DNA from: an uncultured Sphingobacteriaceae bacterium
GTDB lineage: Bacteria > Bacteroidota > Bacteroidia > Sphingobacteriales > Sphingobacteriaceae
DNA: 51,212 nt
Reading direction: 5' to 3'
Assembly (NCBI GenBank): GCA_946480915.1
Contig: CAMLLO010000032.1
Location: 1-51,212 of the forward strand
Below the pieces are notes generated by a model, which was not told the origin of the DNA, searched no databases, and saw nothing but the letters and a program-made list of their open reading frames with translations. Of the stretch, positions 1-8,852 are shown in pieces. The stretch's first letter is position 1. Each line of letters starts with the position of its first letter. A program made the translations under genes and the position numbers.

Positions 1-716
1 GCGTAACCAATTTGATAAGTTGCATCAATGGCCTTACCCTCTGAAAACATCAAATAATATTTTCCATTCCTTTTAATCATATGAGGAGCTTCGAAATAAT
101 GCGGGGTGGTAACTTCCAGAGGAGCACCATCGAAAGTCTTCATGTCCTTTTTTAGTTTAACCGCCATGCAGTGCCCATTCACCCAATTCCATCCTGAACC
201 CCAATATAGATAAGCCTGTCCGTCATCGTCTATAAAGCAATCTGCATCGATGTTGTGCATCTGCGGAAAATCTGTGAATTTTATTAATGGAGAATTGTCG
301 TCTTTCAGGTTTTTCCATGGCCCGAGTGGATTTGCACTAACTCCTGCCCAAACTTCACTGCCAACAGACACATACATATAAAATTTATTGTCTGTACCCC
401 TAACAACAGATGGTGCCCATACCTTATGTTCGTTGGAGGTAGGGCTGGTACATAATGATTTGGTTGGCCAGTTAAGATGATGACGCTTGAATTTCAGAAA
501 ATCCTTCGTCTCAAACACTGCAAGCTCCTCGCCTCCCCATGGATCAATCGTAGCATAGATATAATACGTATTCTTGTCTTTTACAACCGTAGGATCGGCA
601 AAGTAGCCAGGCAATATTGGGTTAGATACTTTTCTAGTGCCGGGTTGAGACCTAACAGAACAAGAAAGATTGACTACAAGGCTTAGTAAAATAAGGACTG
701 TCGTTTTCTTTAGCAT
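1..716 (-). CDS. GH43 family glycosidase, C-terminus cut by window edge
   Basis: The reading frame starts at an ATG at 716-714 and stays open to base 1, giving 238 residues without a stop, so the 3' end lies outside the window. The N-terminus is hydrophobic with a Cys at residue 19 (VVNLSCS), suggesting a loose Bacteroidota lipoprotein signal. The three GH43 five-bladed-propeller carboxylates are visible: Asp41 in YFADPTVV (base), Asp157 in NIDADCFIDDDG (pKa modulator) and Glu209 in YFEAPHMIKRNGKYYLMFSEG-type context (acid). GH43 enzymes release arabinose, xylose or galactose from plant polymers; I cannot fix the subfamily. It follows the GH97 gene by 64 bases and is probably co-transcribed with it. 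Family call is firm, substrate is not. Confidence 0.88.
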   Translation of the reverse strand, partial: MLKKTTVLILLSLVVNLSCSVRSQPGTRKVSNPILPGYFADPTVVKDKNTYYIYATIDPWGGEELAVFETKDFLKFKRHHLNWPTKSLCTSPTSNEHKVWAPSVVRGTDNKFYMYVSVGSEVWAGVSANPLGPWKNLKDDNSPLIKFTDFPQMHNIDADCFIDDDGQAYLYWGSGWNWVNGHCMAVKLKKDMKTFDGAPLEVTTPHYFEAPHMIKRNGKYYLMFSEGKAIDATYQIGY

Positions 717-780
717 ATTTTGGTTCTAATTTTCAAATTGTTAATATCGGTTTAACAAGGCAGCAGTTAACAATGCCTTC

Positions 781-2679
781 CTACAAGGGCTTTATCCAGA
801 CCGCTTGTCCGCCCGAAGCCTCCAGCTTAGCATCTAAAACAGTAGCTGAATTCACTTTTATTCGCTTCATGCCAACTTTGGTTTTAGTCGGTGCAGTTTT
901 ATCATCGTAATAGATAGTTGCGATATATTTCTTTCCGGCGGGTAAAAAGCTCAATGGAACCTTCAGATCCTTTGATTCATTATTGTTCAGGGTACCTAAG
1001 AACCATTCATTTTCTTTTCTTCTGGCGGTTGTTATAAATTTTCCGGGCTCCCCTTGCAGCACCCTGGTTTCGTCCCAGCTTGCCGGTATCTTATCCCAGA
1101 ATTCCAGCTCAGGTTCATTACTCGAGAATTCAGGCTTATCATACCAGTATAGGGTTTGAATCGGACTGTAATAAACAGCGGCCATTGCCAGCTGATGTGC
1201 ATGGGTTGTCTTAATTCGGGAGTTATAATAGCAGATAGTATAATCCGCAGCACCGGCTATGTAACGGGTAAAGGGAAGAACCGTATTATGGGTTGCGTCA
1301 GGCATTTCCTCGTTTCCCCGAATACCTTCTGACGTCATCAGATTAGGCCATGTACGCTGCTCGCCGGTTGGCCGCCATTCGTCGTGAACATTCACCATGA
1401 TTTTTGCCTCCGCAGCTTGTTGTATTGCTTTTTCGAGCCAGTTAGTCCAGCGATGCGAGCCCGCCTGCACAAAGCCAAACTTCACTCCTTTAACACCCCA
1501 GCTGCTATAGACCTTAAAGAGCGAATCAGATTGAGCAAGTAAAGCCTGCTGATTCACATATAACCATACTCCAACGCCCTTTTCTTTAGCATATTGAAGA
1601 ATGGCCGGTAAATCAAAGTCGCCTATAGCCACTTTTGTTGCATCACTCTCAAATGAAAAGTGATGGCCGTACCAGCAACAATCGAATAATATATATTGAA
1701 GATTATGTTGTACTGCAAAATCGATATTTGCCCTGGCATCCGCAGTGCTTAGTTTGGAGACCCGCATTATCTTACCCGGCTTGATCCAGCTCGTATCTTC
1801 AATCTTACAAGCTTCATTCAGACTTAATAGAATGTGGTTGTTCTCAATCAGATCCCCTGCCCTTTCGGCAACCATGATCACCCTCCAGGGTGTAGCAAAG
1901 GGGGAGATCATATCCGCCGGAGTAAACATCGAGGTAACCAGAGTATTAGGCCTGGAGGCGCTTAATTTAAACTTGGTGCGGGCATAATCTACCATCTGCG
2001 CTTCTGCAAGGCAGACGTGAAGTCCGTTAGGTAATTCAAGAGTAAGCGGCCGTTCACTTTCGTCCGGCCAGTCCTTCAACGGCAACAATTTATACGGAGC
2101 CTGCGCCCAGGATGCATGCCAGGCTTTAGTACCTTCAGGCAGAGAAAATTCTGTATTCTCCGACATGATCCTGTAGTAGGTTCCTTTCGGATTTTCCGGA
2201 AAGGAATAGCGTATAGCGGCTCCCTCATTATAGGCTCTGATTTCAATATTGACCAGATAGATCGGGTTATCGTCTTTTACAGTCTCTACTTTAAGCAAGT
2301 TATAATGATCTCTTATTAATGCACGTTCCCCGGCAACCGGCTTCCAGGTAGTGTCCTTTGATGTCTTTGTAAGCTTCGTAACAGCCAGGTTTTCGAACCA
2401 ATTCTCGTGCTTATCTACCTGGAGCGCCATTGCCCGTTCCGATAAATTGTTATCAAGCTGCAGATCAAGTTCCGACTCGTTAATTACAGGTTTACTGTTA
2501 TAGCTTACCTGATAGTACATTTTTCGCTTATCAGTACCAAATGCCTTTTGATAAAATCTGACTGTAAGCTTTTTATCGGGCGATTGTATCATTGACTCTG
2601 TTCCTTTAACAACATTTTGCCCTATGGCTGGCAGTGATAGTAAAAGGAAAAGATTGAGTAATATGTTGTTAGCTTTCAT
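781..2679 (-). CDS. GH97 family glycosidase (alpha-glucosidase/alpha-galactosidase type)
   Basis: 632 residues, with a signal peptide ending near LPAIGQ and the usual GH97 layout: N-terminal beta-sandwich (about 25-280), catalytic TIM barrel (about 285-540) and C-terminal beta domain. The barrel contains NVHDEWRPTGEQRTWPN and MTSEGIRGNEE; the Glu near 451 in the latter is the likely general acid, and the following acidic residues resemble the family calcium ligands. At the position where retaining GH97 enzymes have a nucleophile Asp (K-x-D-F), this protein reads KFGF, with Gly near residue 402. That points to an inverting or atypical member; the comparison is from memory of characterised enzymes. 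It lies 15 bases after the galactanase-type GH43 gene in the same operon. Likely periplasmic. Substrate not determined. Confidence 0.88.
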   Translation of the reverse strand: MKANNILLNLFLLLSLPAIGQNVVKGTESMIQSPDKKLTVRFYQKAFGTDKRKMYYQVSYNSKPVINESELDLQLDNNLSERAMALQVDKHENWFENLAVTKLTKTSKDTTWKPVAGERALIRDHYNLLKVETVKDDNPIYLVNIEIRAYNEGAAIRYSFPENPKGTYYRIMSENTEFSLPEGTKAWHASWAQAPYKLLPLKDWPDESERPLTLELPNGLHVCLAEAQMVDYARTKFKLSASRPNTLVTSMFTPADMISPFATPWRVIMVAERAGDLIENNHILLSLNEACKIEDTSWIKPGKIMRVSKLSTADARANIDFAVQHNLQYILFDCCWYGHHFSFESDATKVAIGDFDLPAILQYAKEKGVGVWLYVNQQALLAQSDSLFKVYSSWGVKGVKFGFVQAGSHRWTNWLEKAIQQAAEAKIMVNVHDEWRPTGEQRTWPNLMTSEGIRGNEEMPDATHNTVLPFTRYIAGAADYTICYYNSRIKTTHAHQLAMAAVYYSPIQTLYWYDKPEFSSNEPELEFWDKIPASWDETRVLQGEPGKFITTARRKENEWFLGTLNNNESKDLKVPLSFLPAGKKYIATIYYDDKTAPTKTKVGMKRIKVNSATVLDAKLEASGGQAVWIKPL

Positions 2680-2694
2680 CCAAGTACGGTTGGC

Positions 2695-3702
2695 TTATTT
2701 CTTAGCGTCGGAATACTTCAATTCACCGGTTTTCACGTTCAATTTCCATGGCTGAGGCTTTGGCAGCCACAGATTGCCGTTTCCGATTTCTAAAGGCATC
2801 CACAAATACCTGGATTCCCACTGAGTATTTGGCTTCCACTGATCCCCCATGTAAATCACAGTTGTTCCTTTAGTACCCGTAACCTTAATCATCATGGTGG
2901 ACTGAGAGCTGTATGTGTTCGTTTCAGGTGGAGCTATGTCCTTAAATTCTGACCATGGGCCAGCGAGTGAAGTAGCCGTGGCGTATTTATTCGGGTTAGG
3001 ATGCCAGCTCGTTAATGCTGAACCGATGGCGTAGTACAAATCGCCGTAGTGGACAATAGCACCGCCTTCGAGCGGAGCGCTGATAAAAGCTACCTGCTTT
3101 TCCACATCCATATAATCATCAGACAATTTCGCAATATAAAACCCTTTTGTTGGTCTGCTTTCGAACACCAAATAAGCGCTGCCGTCATCGTCTATGAATT
3201 GTCCGATGTCGCGGCTCTCCAAGCCGAGCGGGCGAAAACTCTTCACAAACTTATATTCACCGTCAACTTTGTCGGATACAGCCACACCAACACGGGCAAA
3301 TTTATACTTGGTGCTATCCAGGTGCATATACATCACGTATTTACGGGTTTTCTCATTATAGAACACTTTTGGGCGCTCAAGGATAAGCGTTCCCTCCCTG
3401 ATACCCTCCAAGGTGGAAGCTTTAAATACCTGACCACGAAATTTCCAGTTAACAAGATCTTTTGATGAGTAGCATCCCACGTACCGCGTATTCGCTGAAT
3501 TGCTTTTTCTTCTGTCTTCTCCAAACCAGTAATAGGTATTACCTCGCTTAATAATTCCTCCTCCGTGAGCCTGTATATGCTCGTTTTTATCGTCGGGCCA
3601 TAGCTCGCCGGGTTTTACTTCTTTAAATCCTTTTTGTGCAATGGCTGATATAGACGACAATGCCATCGCTGTAAGTACAAATGTTAATTTTAGTATATTC
3701 AT
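2695..3702 (-). CDS. GH43 exo-beta-1,3-galactanase-like enzyme (subfamily 24/34 type)
   Basis: 335 residues with signal peptide (cut near SAIAQ) and one beta-propeller. The N-terminal motif reads IQAHGGGIIKRGNTYYWFGED, lacking the catalytic base Asp normal in GH43. This is the known hallmark of GH43_24 exo-beta-1,3-galactanases, where a Gln acts as base. Here Glu109 (LERPKV), Glu212 (LEGGAIV) and Gln267 (YSSQSTMM) are spaced much like Glu102, Glu208 and Gln263 of the Phanerochaete enzyme (recalled from the literature). The enzyme would take galactose from the beta-1,3-galactan backbone of arabinogalactan, skipping side chains. It is the first gene of a minus-strand operon with GH97 and GH43, divergent from an HTCS that may control it. 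The start is followed upstream by a (CA)n tract rather than a ribosome binding site. Confidence 0.85.
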   Translation of the reverse strand: MNILKLTFVLTAMALSSISAIAQKGFKEVKPGELWPDDKNEHIQAHGGGIIKRGNTYYWFGEDRRKSNSANTRYVGCYSSKDLVNWKFRGQVFKASTLEGIREGTLILERPKVFYNEKTRKYVMYMHLDSTKYKFARVGVAVSDKVDGEYKFVKSFRPLGLESRDIGQFIDDDGSAYLVFESRPTKGFYIAKLSDDYMDVEKQVAFISAPLEGGAIVHYGDLYYAIGSALTSWHPNPNKYATATSLAGPWSEFKDIAPPETNTYSSQSTMMIKVTGTKGTTVIYMGDQWKPNTQWESRYLWMPLEIGNGNLWLPKPQPWKLNVKTGELKYSDAKK

Positions 3703-4118
3703 ATAGTTCGTGTGTGTGTGTGTGTTATTGGGCGACTTAATTTACTCTCACTGCTCCCAGAGGGCGAGAAAGACTCCCGCACCCGTGCAAACCGCATATT
3801 TAATCAAACTCAGTTTTTCAATATTATAATCCAATAAGAGGGTGTTTATTCATAGATGGTTTTATAAGGTATTTATATACTCAATATTTCAGATTATTTT
3901 TATGTTCCTCATTTTGCGGGCTTCGGTTAGCCGCATTACCTTCAAAGAGGCGAAATATCAAATTAATTATCTTCAGTACTATATTCTTTGAGTATAAATA
4001 CCCAGTCAAATCTATCGTATTATAAAGGCGTTAGAATTCGTGCTGAGACATGCTCTTATCTTAATTCTAAAAAAGCCTTTTCTGCAAATAGTATTGCCGG
4101 TCTCAGAATGATGATTAT
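3703..4118. other. Divergent intergenic region, promoter region of the GH43-GH97 operon
   Basis: 416 AT-rich bases between the minus-strand glycosidase operon and the plus-strand genes. It contains the GT/CA repeat next to the GH43 start and several A/T runs. I could not identify a convincing TAnnTTTG box or inverted repeat. The operon promoter, and probably the binding site of the neighbouring HTCS, should be here. Confidence 0.4.
3710..3725. repeat. (GT)8 dinucleotide repeat in the 5' leader of the GH43 gene
   Basis: Eight uninterrupted GT units (CA on the coding strand) end only eight bases upstream of the minus-strand ATG at 3702. Such tracts change length by slippage. A length change would alter leader spacing, not the reading frame, so any effect would be on translation or promoter geometry. 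Confidence 0.85.
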
Positions 4119-4346
4119 ATGGAATCTAAAAATTTTTATTTCTTTTTAACCTTCTTTGTCTCTGCCATGGTATTGTTAATGCGTGGTAACTTTGTAAGTT
4201 TTGGTACATCAATTTTTATATCATGCATTTTTCTTGGTGACTTGTGTAAATCCGAAGTTAAATCTGTTCAGCTAAAGAAGCTTTTCGCTATTTTAACATT
4301 TATAGTGGCATTATTTTTAAATAGCTACCTGGTCTTTTTCACCTAA
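4119..4346 (+). CDS. Hypothetical small membrane protein
   Basis: A 75-residue frame starting at an ATG at 4119 predicts two hydrophobic segments (about residues 7-40 with a short break, and 55-74) separated by a short charged stretch, DLCKSEVKSVQLKK. I recognise no family. It lies upstream of the HTCS gene on the same strand with 181 bases between. AT-rich DNA often yields such chance hydrophobic frames, so it may not be a gene. Confidence 0.3.
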   Translation: MESKNFYFFLTFFVSAMVLLMRGNFVSFGTSIFISCIFLGDLCKSEVKSVQLKKLFAILTFIVALFLNSYLVFFT

Positions 4347-4527
4347 GTGAGCTTGAAAATTCATTTCATTCTTCCTAAAAAGTGGAATTCTGCATATATT
4401 ATATTAAAATATTAGCAGTCAGTTTTCATTTCTTTGTTTTAACTTTATAAGATCTTTATTACCAATTTTTTTTAAAAAACCGTCACCGGAACCTTGTCTG
4501 TTAGATATATTCCAATTATCAACCAAC

Positions 4528-7500
4528 ATGCCATTTAATATTTTCTCCATATTAACTTGTTTCTTTTCACTGTTTATTGTGCCAGTTTTGGGACAAAACA
4601 TCTATTCTCTCGGCATTGAAGACGGACTATCAAACAACAACGTTACATCCATTTATAAAGACAAGTATGGTTTTATGTGGTTCGGTACTCTTGATGGGGT
4701 TAATCGTTTTGACGGGTATACTTTTAAGCTGTTTAAAAATAAATTCGGCGACCTTTCTTCCCTTCCTAATAACAGAATTAGAGCTTTAGCGGGAGATAAT
4801 ACCGGAAATCTTTGGGTGGGCACTGAAAAGGGAATAGGGGTTTTAGATAATAAAACGATGCAATTTTCTGGTATTTCCTATAGCCCCGATAACAACAGTC
4901 AAGGCAAAGAAAAACCGTATGATAAAGGGGTAAATGATATTAAAACAGATAAAAGTGGTAATGTTTTTATCTGTTCGGCGGATCTGGGACTTTTACTTTA
5001 TAAAAAGAATGCAAAAAAAGCTGTTCAAATTCCATTAATATCCTATGGTAAAAAGGTTATTCAATATTCAGCTGAAGAAATAGCTATTGATCCTGAAGAT
5101 AATGCCTGGCTCATGGTAGATGGAGGGGACTTATGTCTTTATAATGCTAAGACAGGTTCGCTTGTTTTAAAGGCTAAAGGTACGCTTGCGGCCAGATGTA
5201 TCAAACTTGATCCTTTCGGTAAACTTTGGATCGGAACACTAAAAGGCCTCTTCTTTTATAACACGCTCTCTCATAAGCTAGAGAAATTCGAATTAAAGGA
5301 CAATGTTCTGAACAATAGTAAAATTTCAGATATCTATTTCGATAAGAAGCTGTTATGGATGTGCACCAATGGGAATGGCATTGGTGTAATTGACATTTTT
5401 GGCACCGGTGAGTCTCACATAATGAAGCAGGAAAATTCCCGAACGTTAACCAGCAATGCTATTAATATGATCTACGAGGATGAACAATCCCGAAAATGGA
5501 TAGCTACTCTGCGAGGTGGAATTAACGTGATAGATCGTAACAAGAGTCAATTTAGAACCATCGTCCATGACCCTTTCAATAACAATAGTCTGGTTCATAA
5601 TTTTACTTTTTCATTTTGCGAGGATGCTGACAAAAATGTATGGATAGGAACAGATGGAGGAGGAATTAGCGTTTGGAACAGAAGAACGAATACCTTCAAA
5701 AACTATGTGCATATTATCGGAAACGATCGTTCTATCGGCAATAACCAGGTAAGTGGTATTATAAAGGATCATGAGCAGAACATCTGGATCAGCACTTATG
5801 GGGCTGGCGTTAGTAAATTCAATAAACATAGCGGGGATTTTGAAAATATACCATTTGTAAAAGCGAAAAGCACACATATCTGGAAGCTTCATGTTGATAA
5901 AGGTGGCGATATATGGGCGTCTTGCTTGGTTGGAACATTTAAGAATGTAAACAGGTTATTTAAATATAATGCAAGTACTCATACCTTTAATCCTGCCCCT
6001 TTTCCAGTAAACACTGTAAACACTGATATTATTTCCATTGCCGATGATGATAATGAAAACTTATGGTTAGGAGACTTTACCGGCCTGCTCTATGCAAATA
6101 AAAAAAGAGGTATCACCAGGGTGTTTGATCTGAAAGCTGCTGTTACTGCTTTGCGTGTTAGTAAAACGGGGAAATTATGGATAGGAACGGAGGGAAGGGG
6201 ATTGATGCGTTATGACAAGGCCACCGATAAATTTACCACATATACAGAGGATGAGGGGCTTTCAAATAATACAGTGTTGAACGTTGAAGAAGACAAAAAG
6301 GGGAATATTTGGGTTAGCACGTTTAATGGCCTGTCAAAACTGAACCTTTCAACCGGTAAATTTGAGACCTTTTACAGCACTGACGGACTTCAATCCAACC
6401 AGTTTAGTAGCAACGCCTCCTGTCAGCTAAGTTCTGGAGAAATGCTATTTGGCGGAATTAAGGGCTTTACTATTTTCCATCCGGATAGCATCCGTCAATT
6501 TAAAGACTTTTCGCCCATAATGATAACAGATTTAAGGGTAAATAACCTCCCTGTAAATGCGGCAAGCGAATTTGTAGAAAAAAGCTCAACTATCTATAAT
6601 GTTGAGCATATCAGGCTGCCTTATGATAAAGCCATACTCTCGTTGGATTATGTAGCACTTGAGTATTCCTTGCCGGAAAAAATCCAATATGCTTATTATT
6701 TAAAAGGATGGGATAAATCCTGGAATTATGTAAATAAGCTTCGGACAATAAACTATACCCGCCTTAATGAGGGTAATTATACCCTCAAAATCAGGTCAAC
6801 CAATGCTTCCGGAATCTGGAATCCAAAAGAAAAACTCATATACGTTACCGTGCTTCCTCCCTGGTACCGTAGTTGGTGGGCTTATTGCTTGTACCTGCTG
6901 GCAATGGGTTCGGGTGTGTATATTTATGTGTATTACCAGAAGGAGAAGTCGCGATTGCAATATGATTTAAAACTGGAAACCGAATTGAATGAAAAAAAGA
7001 TTTCCTTTTTTACCAACATCGCCCACGAGCTGCGGACTCCGTTAACGCTTATTGTAAATCCAATAACTGATCTTTTAATAAATAAGGAACAAAATATCAA
7101 TTTTGTAGATGTAAGCGCAGTTCACAGAAATACTAAAAGGTTGCTAAGCCTTGTAGACCAATTGCTATTATTTAAGAGCACAGACACCGAAATATCGGGG
7201 CTTAAACCTGAAGTACTGAATTTAGTAGAGGTATGTAACGAGGTATTTTTGTGCTTCAACAATCAGGTAAAAGCAAAGAAAATTAATTACAGCTTCCAGA
7301 ATATATCTGACACGCTACTAATTTTTTCAGATAGGGAAAAGATTGAAATTGTATTATTCAACCTCATTTCCAACGCCATAAAATATAGTGATGGGCAGGG
7401 CTCGGTATCTTTTGTTTTAAGAGAAGAGAATGGAAATGCGGTTATGTCTGTAACAAACACCGGAAGAGTTATTCAAGCGCACATAGGTGACAAACTTTTT

Positions 7501-8604
7501 GAAAAGTTCTTCCGGCTTGACCAGGTTGATAGTTCATCCAAAAAAAGCGGCTTTGGTATAGGGCTGTTTGTTTCTAAGAAAATAGCTGAAATTCAAGGCG
7601 GATCTTTAAGTTATTCTAGTAATGCAGAAGAGGGCACCGTTTTTGTTTATAAAATACCAACCCATTCAGAAAGCATCACTGAGGAAGCCATAAATATGGA
7701 AAAATCAGCGCCCCCCCCCCTGTTGAGCGAATTATTCACCGATACGGCAGACTTCAGGCCAGAGCGTAAGCAAACCATTTCGGAAAACATGAACCAGGTT
7801 TACGAAGGTGTAATTGAGCAAAAGCCTAAAGTGCTTATAGTGGATGATAATGCCGAAATGCGGGGCTATATGGACCAGTTACTTAAAACTTCATACAGCA
7901 TTTTTGAAGCAGAAAGTGCAGAGAATGCTTTAGAAATATTGAAGAAAACTGAACCGGATATAATCATTTCGGATATTGTTATGCCAGGAATGAGTGGTGT
8001 AGAGTTTTGTTCAAAGATTAAAGATGCTACAGAATATAGCCATATACCTGTAATTCTTTTAACCGGCACTTCATCACCCGAAGTAAAACTAAAAGGGATT
8101 GAATGCGGCGCCGATGATTATATTACCAAACCTTTTGAAACGGATTTATTAATTGCACGCATTAAAAGTATTTTAAAAGGCCGCGATACCTTGAAAAAAT
8201 TCTTCTTTAACGAAGTAACGCTGCAGGGTAATAACGAAAAAGTACCGGAAGAATATAGCACATTCCTTAAAACAGGAATCGAAATTGTAGAACGCCACCT
8301 TGAAGACAGAAACTTTAATGTGAAAGTTTTTATTACGGAAATGAAAATGAGCCGTGCCACCATCTACAGGAAAGTAAAAGCAATTTCCGGACTTTCTATA
8401 ACTGAATTTATTCGTTATATCCGCTTAAAGAAAGCTGCCGAATTAATGATAAAAACAGATATTCGGGTTATGGAGGTTTGTTATGCTGTCGGCATTCATG
8501 ATCCAAAGTATTTTAGAGAACAATTCAGTAAAATATTCGGCATGAACCCCTCAGAATATAAAAAAAAATACCGCCGCGCCTTTCTAAGGGCCCCGGGCAG
8601 CTAA
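4528..8604 (+). CDS. Hybrid two-component system sensor/regulator (HTCS), first copy
   Basis: 1358 residues. A signal peptide (about 1-22) precedes a periplasmic sensor made of two-component regulator propeller repeats (recurring GLSNNNVTSIYKD, FMWFGTLDGVNRFDGY, LWIGTxxG, to about 690), a Y_Y_Y domain (about 700-780) and one transmembrane segment (about 784-806, WWAYCLYLLAMGSGVYIYVYY). The cytoplasmic part has HisKA with His833 (NIAHELRTPLTLI), HATPase_c (LFNLISNAIKYS; GFGIGLFVSKK), a receiver domain with Asp1149 (SDIVMPGMSG) and Lys in ITKPFE, and a C-terminal AraC-type HTH. Such proteins bind oligosaccharides in the periplasm and activate PUL genes. It is divergent from the galactanase/GH97/GH43 operon, the likely target. 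A C10 tract encodes part of the kinase-receiver linker. Confidence 0.95.
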   Translation: MPFNIFSILTCFFSLFIVPVLGQNIYSLGIEDGLSNNNVTSIYKDKYGFMWFGTLDGVNRFDGYTFKLFKNKFGDLSSLPNNRIRALAGDNTGNLWVGTEKGIGVLDNKTMQFSGISYSPDNNSQGKEKPYDKGVNDIKTDKSGNVFICSADLGLLLYKKNAKKAVQIPLISYGKKVIQYSAEEIAIDPEDNAWLMVDGGDLCLYNAKTGSLVLKAKGTLAARCIKLDPFGKLWIGTLKGLFFYNTLSHKLEKFELKDNVLNNSKISDIYFDKKLLWMCTNGNGIGVIDIFGTGESHIMKQENSRTLTSNAINMIYEDEQSRKWIATLRGGINVIDRNKSQFRTIVHDPFNNNSLVHNFTFSFCEDADKNVWIGTDGGGISVWNRRTNTFKNYVHIIGNDRSIGNNQVSGIIKDHEQNIWISTYGAGVSKFNKHSGDFENIPFVKAKSTHIWKLHVDKGGDIWASCLVGTFKNVNRLFKYNASTHTFNPAPFPVNTVNTDIISIADDDNENLWLGDFTGLLYANKKRGITRVFDLKAAVTALRVSKTGKLWIGTEGRGLMRYDKATDKFTTYTEDEGLSNNTVLNVEEDKKGNIWVSTFNGLSKLNLSTGKFETFYSTDGLQSNQFSSNASCQLSSGEMLFGGIKGFTIFHPDSIRQFKDFSPIMITDLRVNNLPVNAASEFVEKSSTIYNVEHIRLPYDKAILSLDYVALEYSLPEKIQYAYYLKGWDKSWNYVNKLRTINYTRLNEGNYTLKIRSTNASGIWNPKEKLIYVTVLPPWYRSWWAYCLYLLAMGSGVYIYVYYQKEKSRLQYDLKLETELNEKKISFFTNIAHELRTPLTLIVNPITDLLINKEQNINFVDVSAVHRNTKRLLSLVDQLLLFKSTDTEISGLKPEVLNLVEVCNEVFLCFNNQVKAKKINYSFQNISDTLLIFSDREKIEIVLFNLISNAIKYSDGQGSVSFVLREENGNAVMSVTNTGRVIQAHIGDKLFEKFFRLDQVDSSSKKSGFGIGLFVSKKIAEIQGGSLSYSSNAEEGTVFVYKIPTHSESITEEAINMEKSAPPPLLSELFTDTADFRPERKQTISENMNQVYEGVIEQKPKVLIVDDNAEMRGYMDQLLKTSYSIFEAESAENALEILKKTEPDIIISDIVMPGMSGVEFCSKIKDATEYSHIPVILLTGTSSPEVKLKGIECGADDYITKPFETDLLIARIKSILKGRDTLKKFFFNEVTLQGNNEKVPEEYSTFLKTGIEIVERHLEDRNFNVKVFITEMKMSRATIYRKVKAISGLSITEFIRYIRLKKAAELMIKTDIRVMEVCYAVGIHDPKYFREQFSKIFGMNPSEYKKKYRRAFLRAPGS
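7711..7720 (+). repeat. C10 homopolymer inside the HTCS linker (possible phase-variation site)
   Basis: Ten consecutive C encode the Pro-Pro-Pro stretch after Ala1061, between the HATPase and receiver domains. Loss of one C brings a TGA two codons past the tract. Gain of one C reaches a TAA after about 19 codons. Either change would leave sensor plus kinase but no receiver or DNA-binding domain. Confidence 0.9.
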
Positions 8605-8852
8605 AATGTTAGCACTAAATTCAGGCCTGTTTGTAATTTAAGCTCGTGATGCCACTAAAACTGTATGCGAGAATTTAAAATCATATTTATAATTCCATGA
8701 AAACTATTATTACAGGTTGCCCGGTTACTGTTCGTGTAGATTCCAAAATAAGAAAACACAAACGATGTTCGTGCCATGGCCATTAGCCTTAAGGAGGGTT
8801 TTGATTGAAAAACAACATCTTATGTTATAAATAGGACATTCGAAAATTTGTT
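8605..8852. other. Convergent intergenic region
   Basis: About 250 AT-rich bases between the 3' ends of the HTCS gene and the LacI pseudogene. I see no clear hairpin terminator or coding frame. Confidence 0.4.

Noticed and set aside
477..686. 69-codon plus-strand frame
   Set aside because: Lies antisense to the truncated GH43 gene, which has clear catalytic motifs; no protein-like features.
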